DNA of 64,000 bases from Rhizobium sp. Q54 (GCA_945871425.1 CAMBVS010000003.1:1-64000); one strand, 5' to 3'; shown: positions 8,558-17,458, counted from the stretch's first letter. The notes: generated by a model not told the origin, from the sequence alone. Numbers and translations are program-made.

Positions 8558-8965
8558 TCAGCGCCAGAGACGCGGTCTGCCCTTCACCCGATCCAGGCGC
8601 TGCCACGTCGCCTCGTCCGCCTCGACGACCTTGTGGCCCGAGGGCTGGGGAGGCCCTTGCCGCCATCCAAGTGCGCTCACCACCGCGTCGCTGGTGTAGT
8701 AGTCGTAGATCGCGCTGGCGACCAAGGCTTTGAAGATGGGGGCGTCCGGCCCCAGATCGATCTTGCGTAGCAGCTCCGTCCGGGCCTCCGCCGACTTCGC
8801 TATGAACGCGGCTTCACCGCCAGCGGCAGCGGCGATCGCCTGAAAGACGGAGGCGTGAGCGGAGAGGCAGCCGGCTGCGTCGATGCCCGACCGCGAGGCC
8901 GCCGGCAACACCGCGTCTCCGGGAAGCAGCGTGTCGAGCACGGCGGTGCTGAAATCCTGCGTCAT
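8558..8965 (-). CDS. Gluconate 2-dehydrogenase subunit 3-like (gamma) protein
   Basis: This 135-residue protein resembles the small subunit (subunit 3 family) of membrane-associated gluconate 2-dehydrogenases. It has an early DTLLPGD motif and a YDYYTSDAVVSALGW region typical of the family. Its ATG overlaps the stop of the GMC gene by 4 nt (ATGA), so the two are translationally coupled. In known enzymes this subunit pairs with the flavoprotein and helps export it through a Tat signal on the small subunit; no clear twin-arginine signal is seen here. No cytochrome c subunit is adjacent. Confidence 0.75.
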   Translation of the reverse strand: MTQDFSTAVLDTLLPGDAVLPAASRSGIDAAGCLSAHASVFQAIAAAAGGEAAFIAKSAEARTELLRKIDLGPDAPIFKALVASAIYDYYTSDAVVSALGWRQGPPQPSGHKVVEADEATWQRLDRVKGRPRLWR

Positions 8966-10539
8966 GCGAGTTCCACCGCCAGGTCGTCGGCGATCTTCAG
9001 GCCGAGCGCTCCGATCGTAGAGCCGGGGTTCACTGCGCCGACCGTCGGGAACAGGCTGCCGTCTGCGACCAGCAGGTTCGGCGCCGCATGGCAGCGGCCG
9101 CGGCCGTCGGTGACGGACGTCGCGGGATCGGTGCCCATGCGCGCTGTTCCCAGCAGGTGCCAGCCGGTCACCGCAGCCAGCGGAATGGTTTGGATGCGAT
9201 GCGCGCCCGCCGCCCTCAAGACCTCCTGGGCGCGGGCGATGCCGAAATCGAGGCTCTTCCGCGAGTGCTCCGACAGCGTGTAGTCGAGCTTCACGCCCGG
9301 GAGCCCGTCGGCTTCGATCTTGTCGGTGAGGGTCACGCGATTGTGGTCCTCCGGCAGGTCCTCGCCCATCACCAGGACGGTCATCGAATGACGGAACTCC
9401 TCGCGCAGGAGGCGATGCGCCTCGGCACCCCAGTTCGGCTCGAGCCGTGTCGCCTGGCTCAGAAGCGCGTTCTCGCGCGTGACCTGCAGGTGGATGCCGC
9501 GCTTGAAACCGCGAGAGTCGTCGGTCTCGTAGAACTCGTGGCTGTAGAGGGCGCAGCCGACCGGGCCGACCGGGCCGTCCAGCTCCTCTTCGAACATGGC
9601 GCGGAGATATGACGCCGAATGGAACATCAGATTGCGGCCGAGCGCCGGACTGGAGAGTCCGGAAGCCATCAGCAGGCGGGGCGTGCCGATGCCGTTGCCG
9701 GCCACGACCACGTAGGAGGCCGGCTGGATCACATCGCGGCCGTCGTGGTCGCGATAGCGGACGCCGGTCGCGCGCCCACCCTCGATGTCGACCTGCTGGA
9801 CGATCGCGTGCGTGCGCAGCTCGACACCGGCGGCCAATGCCTTCGGCCAGTAGGTGGTATCGACCGAGCATTTGGCCTTGGTCGGGCAGCCGAGCAGGCA
9901 GGGGCCGCAATGGTTGCAGCCGGCACGGCCGCCATGGGCGCGCGAGTTGACGGCGGCATCGACCGGCCACCAGTGCCAGCCGAGCTTGTCGAATCCCCGG
10001 GCCGCGACCATGCCGAGCCGGCCGAGCGGAAGCGGCGGCATCGGCCGTGCGGGCTTCGGCGGATAGGCTGGATCGCCGGCGAGGCCGGAGACGCCGACCA
10101 TGGCGTCGTTCTCCTCGTAGTAGGGTTCGAGGTCGAAATAGTCGAAGGGCCAGTCGTCGCCGACGCCGTCCAGCGTCCGCGTGCGGAAGTCGGAGGGATG
10201 CAGGCGAGGAAAGTGGGCGGCCCAGTTGATCGTCGATCCGCCGACGCCGTTCCACATCAGCGGCTTGAAGGCGGAGTTCTCGTCATCGATCGGGTAGTCG
10301 GCCGACGGCGCGGGGTTCTTCGACTTCAGCCGCAGATTGGGATACGTCGCCCAGTCGCCCAACGTCGCCCGCTGCCAGTCCGCTCCGGCCGGCGGCATGG
10401 TCGCATGGTCGACCCAGCCGCCGCGCTCCAGGCAGACGATCCTCAGCTCGGGGACGCGAGTCGTCAGGCGCCAGGTGAAGGCGGCGCCGCCGAAGCCGGC
10501 GCCGACCACGACGACATCGACGGGCTCCCGGCGGATCAT
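8962..10539 (-). CDS. GMC-family FAD oxidoreductase (gluconate/sugar dehydrogenase flavoprotein type)
   Basis: The 525-residue protein has the N-terminal FAD motif GAGFGG at 13-18, a middle Cys-rich CNHCGPCLLGCPTKAKC segment seen in gluconate 2-dehydrogenase-type flavoproteins, and the C-terminal GMC signature with the catalytic His in GWHLLGTARMG and an Asn in VNPGSTIG. ATG at 10539 is used; an upstream TTG at 10572 has no advantage. It is paired with the small subunit at 8558-8965. A periplasmic or membrane-bound sugar or polyol dehydrogenase is likely; the substrate is unknown. Confidence 0.85.
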   Translation of the reverse strand: MIRREPVDVVVVGAGFGGAAFTWRLTTRVPELRIVCLERGGWVDHATMPPAGADWQRATLGDWATYPNLRLKSKNPAPSADYPIDDENSAFKPLMWNGVGGSTINWAAHFPRLHPSDFRTRTLDGVGDDWPFDYFDLEPYYEENDAMVGVSGLAGDPAYPPKPARPMPPLPLGRLGMVAARGFDKLGWHWWPVDAAVNSRAHGGRAGCNHCGPCLLGCPTKAKCSVDTTYWPKALAAGVELRTHAIVQQVDIEGGRATGVRYRDHDGRDVIQPASYVVVAGNGIGTPRLLMASGLSSPALGRNLMFHSASYLRAMFEEELDGPVGPVGCALYSHEFYETDDSRGFKRGIHLQVTRENALLSQATRLEPNWGAEAHRLLREEFRHSMTVLVMGEDLPEDHNRVTLTDKIEADGLPGVKLDYTLSEHSRKSLDFGIARAQEVLRAAGAHRIQTIPLAAVTGWHLLGTARMGTDPATSVTDGRGRCHAAPNLLVADGSLFPTVGAVNPGSTIGALGLKIADDLAVELA

Positions 10540-10724
10540 CGGTCCGGTTCCCGCATGGCGGGAGAAGGGCAAGGGTTTGGGGTCATGGCGTCGTCGGCCT
10601 CGAGCGAACTGATTTGATCGGGTGAAATGCTACTGTAACCTTCGACAGGGCATCTATACGGAACTGCCGCCGGCGCAACCGGCTCAATCGGCAGGCGGCC
10701 GTAGCTTAAGGGAGGTTGTCGGAC

Positions 10725-11714
10725 ATGCGCGGATTGGTTTGTCGCCTCGGCGCCGTGGCGTCGCTGGTCGTCGTCGGCTTCTTTGCTGTCTCCTTGCCGG
10801 CGATGGCCGACAAGCTGATGCTCTATACTTCCCAGCCGGACAAGGACGCGGCGGAGACGGTGGCGGCGTTCAAGGCGGAACGGCCGGGCACCGAGGTCGA
10901 CATCTTCCGCTCCGGCACCACCGAGATCCTGGCCAAGCTCGCTGCCGAGTTCTCGGCCGGCCAGCCGCGGCCGGACGTGCTGCTGATCGCGGATGCGGTC
11001 AGCATGGAGATCCTGAAGAAGGAAAACCGGCTCGCCGCCTACAAGGAGGCCAAGCTCGACGGCTTCCCCGCCGGCGCCTTCGACCCCGACCGCACCTATT
11101 TCGGCACCAAGCTGATCACCAGCGGCATCGTCTATCACAAGAGCGCCAAGTTCCAGCCGACATCCTGGGCCGATCTTGCCCGGCCCGAGCTCAAGGGCCA
11201 GATCATCATGCCGAGCCCGTTCTATTCGGGCGCAGCGGTGATCGTGCTCGGCGCCGTCACCCAGCAGTCCGGCCTCGGCTGGAAGTACTTCGAGTCTCTG
11301 GCCGCCAACCAGATGGTCTCGGCCCGCGGCAACGGCGCCGTGCTGAAGTCGGTGGCCAGCGGCGAGAAGCCCTACGGCATCATCGTCGAGTTCATGGCGC
11401 TGAACGCCAAGGCGAAGGGCTCCCCGGTCGAGTTCGTCTTCCCGAAGGAAGGCGTGGTTCCGGTGACCGAGCCGGTCGCCATCCTCAGGACCGCGCCGAA
11501 CCCGGTCGCCGCCCGCGCCTTCGTCGACTTCCTCCTCTCGGAGAAGGGGCAGAGGATGGCGGCGAAGCAGGGCTACATGCCGGCGCTCTCGGGCGTGCCC
11601 AGCGAGATGGGGTTGCCCCCGGGCGGGGTGAACCTGATGCCCATGGATGTAGGGCGCATCCTCAGCACGACCGATGCAGACAAGAAGCGGTTCGCGCAAT
11701 TGTTCGGCGAATGA
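10725..11714 (+). CDS. ABC transporter substrate-binding protein (Fe3+/aminoethylphosphonate/spermidine type)
   Basis: The 329-residue periplasmic protein has a signal peptide (residues 1-28, cleavage after AMA) followed by KLMLYTSQPDKDAAETV, typical of the FbpA/AfuA/PhnS class. The motif DVLLIADAVSMEILKKE and the closing SEKGQRMAAKQGYMPAL are family hallmarks. ATG at 10725 is preferred because GGGAGG lies upstream at good spacing. It is first in an operon with a fused double permease and an ATPase. The ligand could be ferric iron, a phosphonate or a polyamine; tyrosines for Fe3+ binding cannot be confirmed by eye. Confidence 0.88.
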   Translation: MRGLVCRLGAVASLVVVGFFAVSLPAMADKLMLYTSQPDKDAAETVAAFKAERPGTEVDIFRSGTTEILAKLAAEFSAGQPRPDVLLIADAVSMEILKKENRLAAYKEAKLDGFPAGAFDPDRTYFGTKLITSGIVYHKSAKFQPTSWADLARPELKGQIIMPSPFYSGAAVIVLGAVTQQSGLGWKYFESLAANQMVSARGNGAVLKSVASGEKPYGIIVEFMALNAKAKGSPVEFVFPKEGVVPVTEPVAILRTAPNPVAARAFVDFLLSEKGQRMAAKQGYMPALSGVPSEMGLPPGGVNLMPMDVGRILSTTDADKKRFAQLFGE

Positions 11715-11741
11715 TGGCGGACTGCGCTATCTAACTCGGCG

Positions 11742-13445
11742 ATGACCGCCGCCCGGCTCGCGAGCCGGGCAGGGGAGCGCGCCCTGCTCCCCTGCCTCGC
11801 TCTTCTCCTTGCAGCTCTCTCGATTCTCCCTTTCGGCCGGCTGCTGACCGAGGGCGTGGCGCCGAAGGGTGTGCCTTCCTTCGATGCCATCGCCGCGGCG
11901 CTCGGCCGTTCCTCGACCTGGGTCGCGACAATTCACAGCCTGGAGGTCGCGATCGGCGGCACCGTGGTCGCCGTGCTGCTGGGCTCGGCCGTGGCGCTCA
12001 CGGTCACGCTGACCGACGCCCGGCTGCGCAGCGCCTTCATCTTCTGCTTCGTGCTGCCGCTGATGATCCCGCCCCAGGTGACGGCGCTGGCCTGGCTCCA
12101 GGTGATGGCGCCCAGCAGCCCGCTGCTGGGACTCCTCGGATTCGAGCCCCGGCTGGGGGCGCCGAATCCGCTCTACTCCCGCCAGGGCATCATCCTGATC
12201 CTCGGCCTGCAATACGCGCCGCTGGTCTTCCTCGCGCTCAGGGCCGGGCTTCGCGGCCTGCCCGGCGATCTGGTGGAAGCGGCGCGTGCCGCCGGCGGCC
12301 GGCCCTGGACGGTTTTGAGGACGATCATCCTGCCGCTGATGGCCCCGCATCTGGTCGCGGCGACCGCGCTCTCCTTCGTCTCCTGCGTCGGCAATTTCGG
12401 CATCCCGGCCTTCCTTGGCATTCCCGCCAACTACCTGGTCCTGCCGACGCTGATCTACCAGCGTCTTGCCGGGCTCGGGCCGACGGCGTTGAGCGAGGTA
12501 TCGGTCCTGGCGCTGGTCATCGGCCTGATCGCGCTCTCCGGCATCGTCCTGCAGGGGCTGGCGACGCGGGGGAGAGACAGCCGGACGACGATGTTGTCGG
12601 CGGCGAGCCGGCCCTTCGCTCTCGGCGTCTGGCAGCGGCCGGTCACCTGGGTCATGTGGCTGGTCGTGGCGGTCATGCTGGGTTTGCCCGTCCTCGGCCT
12701 GCTCTCGACCTCGCTGGTGCCCGCCTATGGCGTGGCCCTCAGCGCCGCGTCGGCGACGCTCGAGAACTATAACTTCGTGCTCTTCGGCCACGCAGCCTCG
12801 CGCCGGGCGATGGTCAACAGCTTCCTGCTGGCAGCGGCGGCGGCGGTCATCATCATCGCCATCAGCGTCGTGCTCGCCTATTTCCTGGTCTGGCGCCGGT
12901 CGGTGCTGCTGAGCGTGCTCAATCTCGCCGCCGAGCTGCCCTATGCCGTACCCGGCGTCGTGCTTGCCATCGCCTCCATCCTGGTCTTCCTGAAGCCGCT
13001 GCCGTTCTTCGGGGTCAGCCTCTACAACACCGTCTGGATCATCCTATTCGCCTATGTCGCGCGCTTCCTCGTCCTGGGTCTCAGGCCCGTGGTCGGCGGC
13101 TACAGCCAGCTCGACCGCGGCCTCGAGGAGGCGGCGCAGGTGGCCGGCGCCGGCTTCTTCACCCGCCTCAGGACCATCATCCTGCCGGTGATCTCGCCCT
13201 CAGCGGTCGCCGGGGGATTCCTCGTCTTCATGACCGCCTTCAACGAACTCACGGTCTCGGCGCTGCTGTGGTCGTCAGGAGCGGAGACGCTCGGCGTGGT
13301 CGTCTTCGGCTTCGAGCAGGGGGGCGAGTCGACCTACGCCTCGGCGCTCGCCCTGGTGACGGTGGTGGTGACGCTGGCATTGATGCTGGCGACCCTGGCC
13401 GCCGGTCGTGCGATGCCCAAGGGGGCGCTGCCGTGGCGCGACTGA
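11742..13445 (+). CDS. ABC transporter permease, fused two-domain (FbpB/ThiP type)
   Basis: The 567-residue membrane protein contains two homologous permease halves of about six helices each. Each carries an EAA loop: EAARAAGGRPWTVLRTIILP in the first half and EEAAQVAGAGFFTRLRTI in the second. This fused arrangement is characteristic of FbpB and ThiP importers, in which one protein replaces two permeases. It lies 27 bp after the binding protein and overlaps the ATPase start by 13 nt. It forms the inner-membrane channel of the 10725-14500 importer. Confidence 0.92.
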   Translation: MTAARLASRAGERALLPCLALLLAALSILPFGRLLTEGVAPKGVPSFDAIAAALGRSSTWVATIHSLEVAIGGTVVAVLLGSAVALTVTLTDARLRSAFIFCFVLPLMIPPQVTALAWLQVMAPSSPLLGLLGFEPRLGAPNPLYSRQGIILILGLQYAPLVFLALRAGLRGLPGDLVEAARAAGGRPWTVLRTIILPLMAPHLVAATALSFVSCVGNFGIPAFLGIPANYLVLPTLIYQRLAGLGPTALSEVSVLALVIGLIALSGIVLQGLATRGRDSRTTMLSAASRPFALGVWQRPVTWVMWLVVAVMLGLPVLGLLSTSLVPAYGVALSAASATLENYNFVLFGHAASRRAMVNSFLLAAAAAVIIIAISVVLAYFLVWRRSVLLSVLNLAAELPYAVPGVVLAIASILVFLKPLPFFGVSLYNTVWIILFAYVARFLVLGLRPVVGGYSQLDRGLEEAAQVAGAGFFTRLRTIILPVISPSAVAGGFLVFMTAFNELTVSALLWSSGAETLGVVVFGFEQGGESTYASALALVTVVVTLALMLATLAAGRAMPKGALPWRD

Positions 13446-14500
13446 TCCTGGATCGCGTTTCCAAGTCCTTCGGCAGCCAGGAGGTCTTGAGCGGGGTCGG
13501 CATCGATGTCGCCGACGGCGAGCTTCTCGCGGTCCTCGGTCCGTCTGGCTGTGGGAAGACAACGCTTCTGCGCCTCGTCGCCGGGTTCGAAACGCTGAAC
13601 GGCGGCACCATCGACATCGGCGAACGGCGGGTCTCCGGCAATGGTGTCCACATTCCGCCGGAGGACCGGCGCGTCGGTATCGTCTTCCAGTCCTATGCGC
13701 TATGGCCGCATCTGACGGTCGACGGCAATGTCGAGTACGCGCTCCGCGTCGCCGGCATGGCGGCGGAAGAGCGCCGCCGACGGGTTGCCGACGTGCTGGC
13801 CAAGATCGGACTCACAGGGTTCGGGGATCGCCGCCCGGCCGAGCTCAGCGGCGGACAGCGTCAGCGCGTGGCGCTCGCCCGCTGCCTGGTGATGGAGCCG
13901 TCGCTGGTCCTGCTGGACGAGCCGCTGGCAAACCTCGACGTGCATCTCCGCGCCTCGGTCGAGGCCGAGTTCGTTGACTTCCACCGGCGGACCGGGACGA
14001 CGATGATCTACATCACCCACGACCAGGCCGAGGCGATGGCGCTGGCCGACCGGATCGCGGTGCTGGACCAGGGCGTCCTCATGCAGATCGCGCCGCCGTC
14101 CCAGCTCTATGCCGAGCCGGCGAACGAAATGGTCGCGGGATTCGTGGGCCGCGGCATGGTGGTACCGGCGGTGGTGCTGGGCGAGGAGAGGGGTGGGCGA
14201 TGCCGCGTATCGGTCCTCGGCATCGAGGTCACCGTCCGCTGCGCGCCCGGGCAGCGCGCCGGCCGGCAGGCGAAGTTGTGCTTCAGGCCGCGCGATCTGG
14301 GCCTTGCCGCTTATGGCGACGGCGTTCCCTGTCGCCTCGCCCGGTCTATCTATCAGGGCGGCGGCTTTCGCCTCGAGATCCGCCCAGAGGTGGCGCCTGA
14401 GATCATGCTGACGCTGGATGTGCCGGAGATCACCGCGATCGACCATGGTGGGATGGTATCGATCGGTATTCGCGACGGCTGGGTCATCCCCGGCTCTTAG
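13433..14500 (+). CDS. ABC transporter ATP-binding protein (FbpC/PotA type)
   Basis: The 355-residue protein begins at GTG 13433, inside the end of the permease gene. Walker A is GPSGCGKT at 36-43, the signature is LSGGQRQRVALAR near 137, Walker B is VLLDEPLANLD and the H-loop is ITHDQAEAMAL. A C-terminal region from about 240 fits a TOBE-type regulatory domain. It energises the importer encoded just upstream. The domain order matches Fe3+, 2-aminoethylphosphonate and putrescine ATPases alike. Confidence 0.92.
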   Translation: MARLILDRVSKSFGSQEVLSGVGIDVADGELLAVLGPSGCGKTTLLRLVAGFETLNGGTIDIGERRVSGNGVHIPPEDRRVGIVFQSYALWPHLTVDGNVEYALRVAGMAAEERRRRVADVLAKIGLTGFGDRRPAELSGGQRQRVALARCLVMEPSLVLLDEPLANLDVHLRASVEAEFVDFHRRTGTTMIYITHDQAEAMALADRIAVLDQGVLMQIAPPSQLYAEPANEMVAGFVGRGMVVPAVVLGEERGGRCRVSVLGIEVTVRCAPGQRAGRQAKLCFRPRDLGLAAYGDGVPCRLARSIYQGGGFRLEIRPEVAPEIMLTLDVPEITAIDHGGMVSIGIRDGWVIPGS

Positions 14501-14515
14501 CGAACAGACGCTGCC

Positions 14516-15055
14516 TCAGCGGCGGCGCCGGACGGCGAACGCTGCCTCGACGCTCGGCATGACCAGCCAGCCGATGCTTTCGCCCATGGCGTCCAATTCC
14601 TTCGCCGTGCTGGACGATACATGGAGGAACTGGGCTTCGCAGATGAAATGCACCATGGGTATCGACGGATCCATGCGCCCAGCGACGCCGTGAAGCTTGA
14701 ACTCCTCGTTGAAGTCGCTGGCCTCCCGAAGGCTTCGCACAATGTGCGTTGCGCCGATTTTGCGGGCATACGCGATCAGGCTCTGGTCGGTGTACTCGCC
14801 AACCTCCAGTGCGCCTTCGAAGAGCAGGTCGCCGGCCTTGGCCACCGCCTCCGGTCAGTGCTCCGCAATCGATCGCCCGATGAGACTCAGGCTTTCCTCC
14901 ACGTCGAAAGCGCGTCGCTTCCTGACGTTCGTTCCGATGGCGACATGCACGGCGTCGAAGGTCATCAGCGCCTTGCCGATGATGTCCAAATGTCCGCGCG
15001 TTATGGGGTCGAACGATCCGGCGTAGAGAGCTTTGGTCCTGCCTGCCTTGCGCAT
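14516..15055 (-). pseudogene. CoaD-like adenylyltransferase interrupted by an in-frame TGA
   Basis: The reading frame from ATG 15055 to the stop at 14516 encodes a phosphopantetheine adenylyltransferase-like protein in two blocks in the same frame. Block one has the nucleotidyl-transferase motif SFDPITRGHLDII (TxGH with H22); block two has IVRSLREASDFNEEF and a SSSTAKEL motif equivalent to the CoaD SSSxxKE. Codon 67 (14855-14857) is TGA. Without it the product would be 178 residues, close to CoaD length. It differs enough from housekeeping CoaD to be a paralogue. A GTG nine bases beyond the TGA could restart translation, but the nearby GGAGG sits too close to it. Likely a pseudogene by point mutation; sequencing error is possible. 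Confidence 0.72.
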
Positions 15056-15211
15056 GTGAACCGCCAGCCTCCGCTTCCCGTCGAGATACGCTGACGTTTC
15101 CACGAGACGGACTGAACATGCAAGTATGGAGAGGCTCGGCCGACCGTCCTGGACGAACACCTATGTCGGCTTCGGGTCGTTTTCTTTCCTTGGTCGCCCT
15201 TCCGATGGCTT
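15056..15211. other. Intergenic region upstream of the CoaD-like gene
   Basis: This stretch holds the presumed upstream region of the CoaD-like gene and leads into direct-repeat copy A. The last 25 or so bases before 15212 still resemble the sequence before copy B (shared TTGGT, CCTTTC and ACG segments), so the duplication probably once extended further left at lower identity. No other gene or RNA is recognised. Confidence 0.35.
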
Positions 15212-15370
15212 ACGTTCGGCGGGACACTCGGTGTGGCCACGGTACGCGATAGCCCGTGCCCGGCGGACCAGGTCCAAGGGAAATTCAACGGTGGAGGTGC
15301 CCCATGCCTGAAACCTACGACGCGATCGTCATCGGCACCGGTCAGTCGAGCCCTCCGCTCGCCGGCCGGC
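15212..15370 (+). repeat. 159-bp direct repeat, copy A (5' end of the RclA-like gene)
   Basis: This segment aligns without gaps to 17581-17739, with about nine mismatches by eye (roughly 94% identity). It includes the upstream region, a ribosome binding site and the first 22 codons of the FAD oxidoreductase gene whose intact copy begins at 17673. The two copies enclose a LysR gene and a binding-protein gene. Confidence 0.9.
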
Positions 15371-15414
15371 GCATCCTCGGGCAGCGGCAGACGTGCCGGT
15401 CAACGACCGGGTGA
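15304..15414 (+). pseudogene. Truncated 5' copy of the RclA-like flavoprotein gene
   Basis: ATG at 15304, with the same GGAGGTGCCCC leader as the intact gene, starts MPETYDAIVIGTGQSSPPLA and follows the intact protein for 22 residues. It then runs into unrelated sequence and stops at 15412-15414 after 36 codons. The end overlaps the 3' end of the LysR gene by 15 nt. It is the debris of a duplication, though its translation signals are intact, so it may still be made as a short peptide. Confidence 0.8.
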
Positions 15415-16296
15415 GGGGAGCCGCCGGGTTGGCGTCAGGCTGGCCGCGAAGCTTTGCAACGCGCTGACCTCATGGGCGACGCGGCGCCGAATGAACAGGG
15501 TGTCTACTCGCTTCTGGGAATCGCTGAGTGCATGAGCGCGGATTTTTCCTTTCAACTCGCTGCGCTCTACGACGACGCGCGGCAGAAGGGTGACACCCAT
15601 ATCCGCGGACACGCAGCCGATGATGCCGTCGAGCGTGCCGAACTCGAGGCGCGCGGCGCAGGGCCAGCCGAACTCGCTTAGTACCTGTTCCAGCCTCTGG
15701 CGGTAGGAGCAGCCGGTCCGGAACACCAGAATGGTCGGGCCCGATTCCGACGTGCCGGCGCGAAGGGCAGCCAAGGTCGTCCAGCGGCGAGCGGTGACGA
15801 GCACCAGCTCTTCCTCGAAGGCTGGCACTACTGCGAGATCGGGATGATCGATCGGTCCGGCGACGAAGGCACCGTCCAGAGACCCGTCGAGCACCGCCTC
15901 CACCAGCGTCGCCGTCGGACCGGTCCGGAGCGTCAGCCGCACGGCCGGAAAGCGCCGGTGAAAGCGGGTAAGCAGGGGCGGTAGGCGGACGGCGGCGGTC
16001 GTTTCCATCGAGCCGATTGCCAGCGGTCCTTTCGGCTGTCCGTCGTCACGCGCCGCCCCCATTGCCTCGCGCGACAGCGCGGCCAGGCGTTCCGCGTATG
16101 GCAACAGACGCTGGCCGGCTCCGGTCAGCGTCATGCCGCGGCAATGCCGGTCGAACAACGGAATGCCGAGCTCGGTTTCGAGCGCCCGGATACGGTTGGT
16201 CACGTTCGACTGCACGGTGTTGAGTTCACCTGCCGCGCGCGTGATGGCGCCGCAGCGGGCGACGGTCGAGAAGGTCGCTAAATTCAGTAGCTCCAT
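15400..16296 (-). CDS. LysR-family transcriptional regulator
   Basis: The 298-residue protein has a LysR helix-turn-helix (residues 1-60: FSTVARCGAITRAAGELNTV and SNVTNRIRALETELG) and a substrate-binding-like effector domain from about 90 with LAIGSMETTAAVRLPPLL. It is transcribed divergently from the periplasmic binding protein at 16443 across a 146-bp gap, the usual arrangement for a LysR protein and its target. Its final codons run into the edge of repeat copy A, so the C-terminus may have been altered by the rearrangement; the length is nevertheless normal. Confidence 0.9.
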   Translation of the reverse strand: MELLNLATFSTVARCGAITRAAGELNTVQSNVTNRIRALETELGIPLFDRHCRGMTLTGAGQRLLPYAERLAALSREAMGAARDDGQPKGPLAIGSMETTAAVRLPPLLTRFHRRFPAVRLTLRTGPTATLVEAVLDGSLDGAFVAGPIDHPDLAVVPAFEEELVLVTARRWTTLAALRAGTSESGPTILVFRTGCSYRQRLEQVLSEFGWPCAARLEFGTLDGIIGCVSADMGVTLLPRVVVERSELKGKIRAHALSDSQKRVDTLFIRRRVAHEVSALQSFAASLTPTRRLPSPGR

Positions 16297-16327
16297 GAGG
16301 AACCTCAGTTCTGTAATCCGGATGGAT

Positions 16328-16358
16328 GCGTTCTCTTCAAATCACTTCTCAAGAACGC
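16328..16358. promoter_or_regulatory. Inverted repeat in the LysR/binding-protein intergenic region
   Basis: GCGTTCT (16328-16334) and AGAACGC (16352-16358) form a perfect 7-bp inverted repeat with a 17-bp spacer. It lies 31 bp upstream of the LysR start and about 85 bp upstream of the binding-protein start. LysR sites usually centre on T-N11-A with shorter spacing, so the fit is only fair. It is the most symmetrical element in the gap. Confidence 0.35.
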
Positions 16359-16442
16359 TACCCGCATCTACGGTGCATGTCGAGACTGACCGATGAGCTT
16401 TGCCACGCCGCCGGTGCATGCGTCTACTCCGAGGAGATCGTC

Positions 16443-17201
16443 ATGAAGAAAATCTCGATCCGAGGCGCAGCCATAGCCATTCTTGCATTGTCGGGAGCGG
16501 CACCTGTCGCCTCGGCGGCGGAGGTCAAAGTCTTCAGCACGATCGGCGTCAGGGCGGTCATGCAGGAGCTCGGTCCCCGGTTCGAGCGCGCATCCGGGCA
16601 CAGGCTGACCATGACGTTCGACGTGGCCAACGCCTTGAAGCGGCAGATCGAGGCCGGTGAGAAATTCGACGTCGCGATCCTTACCGTGCCGGTCCTCGAC
16701 GACCTGATCAAACAGGGCAGGATCGTCGCCGATACCCGCGTCACCGTGGCGCGCGGCGGCTTGGGCGTGGCGGTACGGACCGGCGCGCCCAGGCCCGATA
16801 TCGGCTCGATCGAGGCGTTGAAGCGCGTGCTGCTCGACGCGAAGTCGGTTGCCTATCCCAAGGAGGGCCTGACCGGTATCAATTTCGTGCGGGTCCAGGA
16901 ACGTCTGGAGATCGCCGACCGCATTCAACCCAAGGCGATACTGACCACGGCCGGCAGTCCGGCCGAGCTCGTCGCCCGCGGCGAGGCGGAAATGGCCGTA
17001 CATCTCATCCCTGAACTTCTGGCGGTGGCGGGCGTCGAGCTTCTTGGGCCCCTCCCTCCGCAATTGCAGAGCTACATCGTTCTGCCGGGGGCCGTGGCGG
17101 CGGACGCTCTACAACCGCGGGCAGCGGGGGACTTTCTTCAGTACCTGGTCGGGCCGGAGGCCATCTCGGTTATGAAATCCAAGGGCTACGAGCCCGGATA
17201 A
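16443..17201 (+). CDS. Molybdate-type (ModA-like) periplasmic substrate-binding protein
   Basis: The 252-residue protein has a signal peptide (MKKISIRGAAIAILALSG with cleavage near ASAAE, residue 25) and then VKVFSTIGVRAVMQELGPRF, as in the ModA-like class II binding proteins that bind small oxyanions or organic acids. ATG 16443 follows GAGGAG. No permease or ATPase gene is adjacent, so it is an orphan binding protein, paired only with the divergent LysR regulator. It may supply a transporter elsewhere or serve a sensory role. Confidence 0.8.
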   Translation: MKKISIRGAAIAILALSGAAPVASAAEVKVFSTIGVRAVMQELGPRFERASGHRLTMTFDVANALKRQIEAGEKFDVAILTVPVLDDLIKQGRIVADTRVTVARGGLGVAVRTGAPRPDIGSIEALKRVLLDAKSVAYPKEGLTGINFVRVQERLEIADRIQPKAILTTAGSPAELVARGEAEMAVHLIPELLAVAGVELLGPLPPQLQSYIVLPGAVAADALQPRAAGDFLQYLVGPEAISVMKSKGYEPG

Positions 17202-17458
17202 TACCCCCATCGACATCAGGCTTCCGCTTCTGGCCCGGTTCATTTTCTGCCTGTAACATACGCGGCGCGCTTCGGCGGCTAGGACATCTCGAAACTGGGC
17301 AACGTCGTCTGCCTCGGCGAGTGCGCCCGCGCCTCCTGCGTAACAGGCTCGGGGCGGTCACGGCTTCGGGGAGTGGCATGGCCGGTATCCAAGCCGCCCG
17401 GGCATCAACTCCGTCGTAATTGTGTGAACTTACGATCCTGCGGGTCCGGGCTGCCGGC
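17202..17458. other. Degenerate intergenic region
   Basis: No intact gene is recognised. The stretch has broken frames on both strands and precedes the response-regulator fragment, so it is probably decayed coding sequence brought in by the same rearrangement. No hairpin terminator is apparent after the binding-protein gene. Confidence 0.35.

Noticed and set aside
14855-14857. The in-frame TGA as a selenocysteine codon
   Set aside because: The position is not a conserved or catalytic residue in CoaD, and no convincing hairpin of the bacterial SECIS type follows it.
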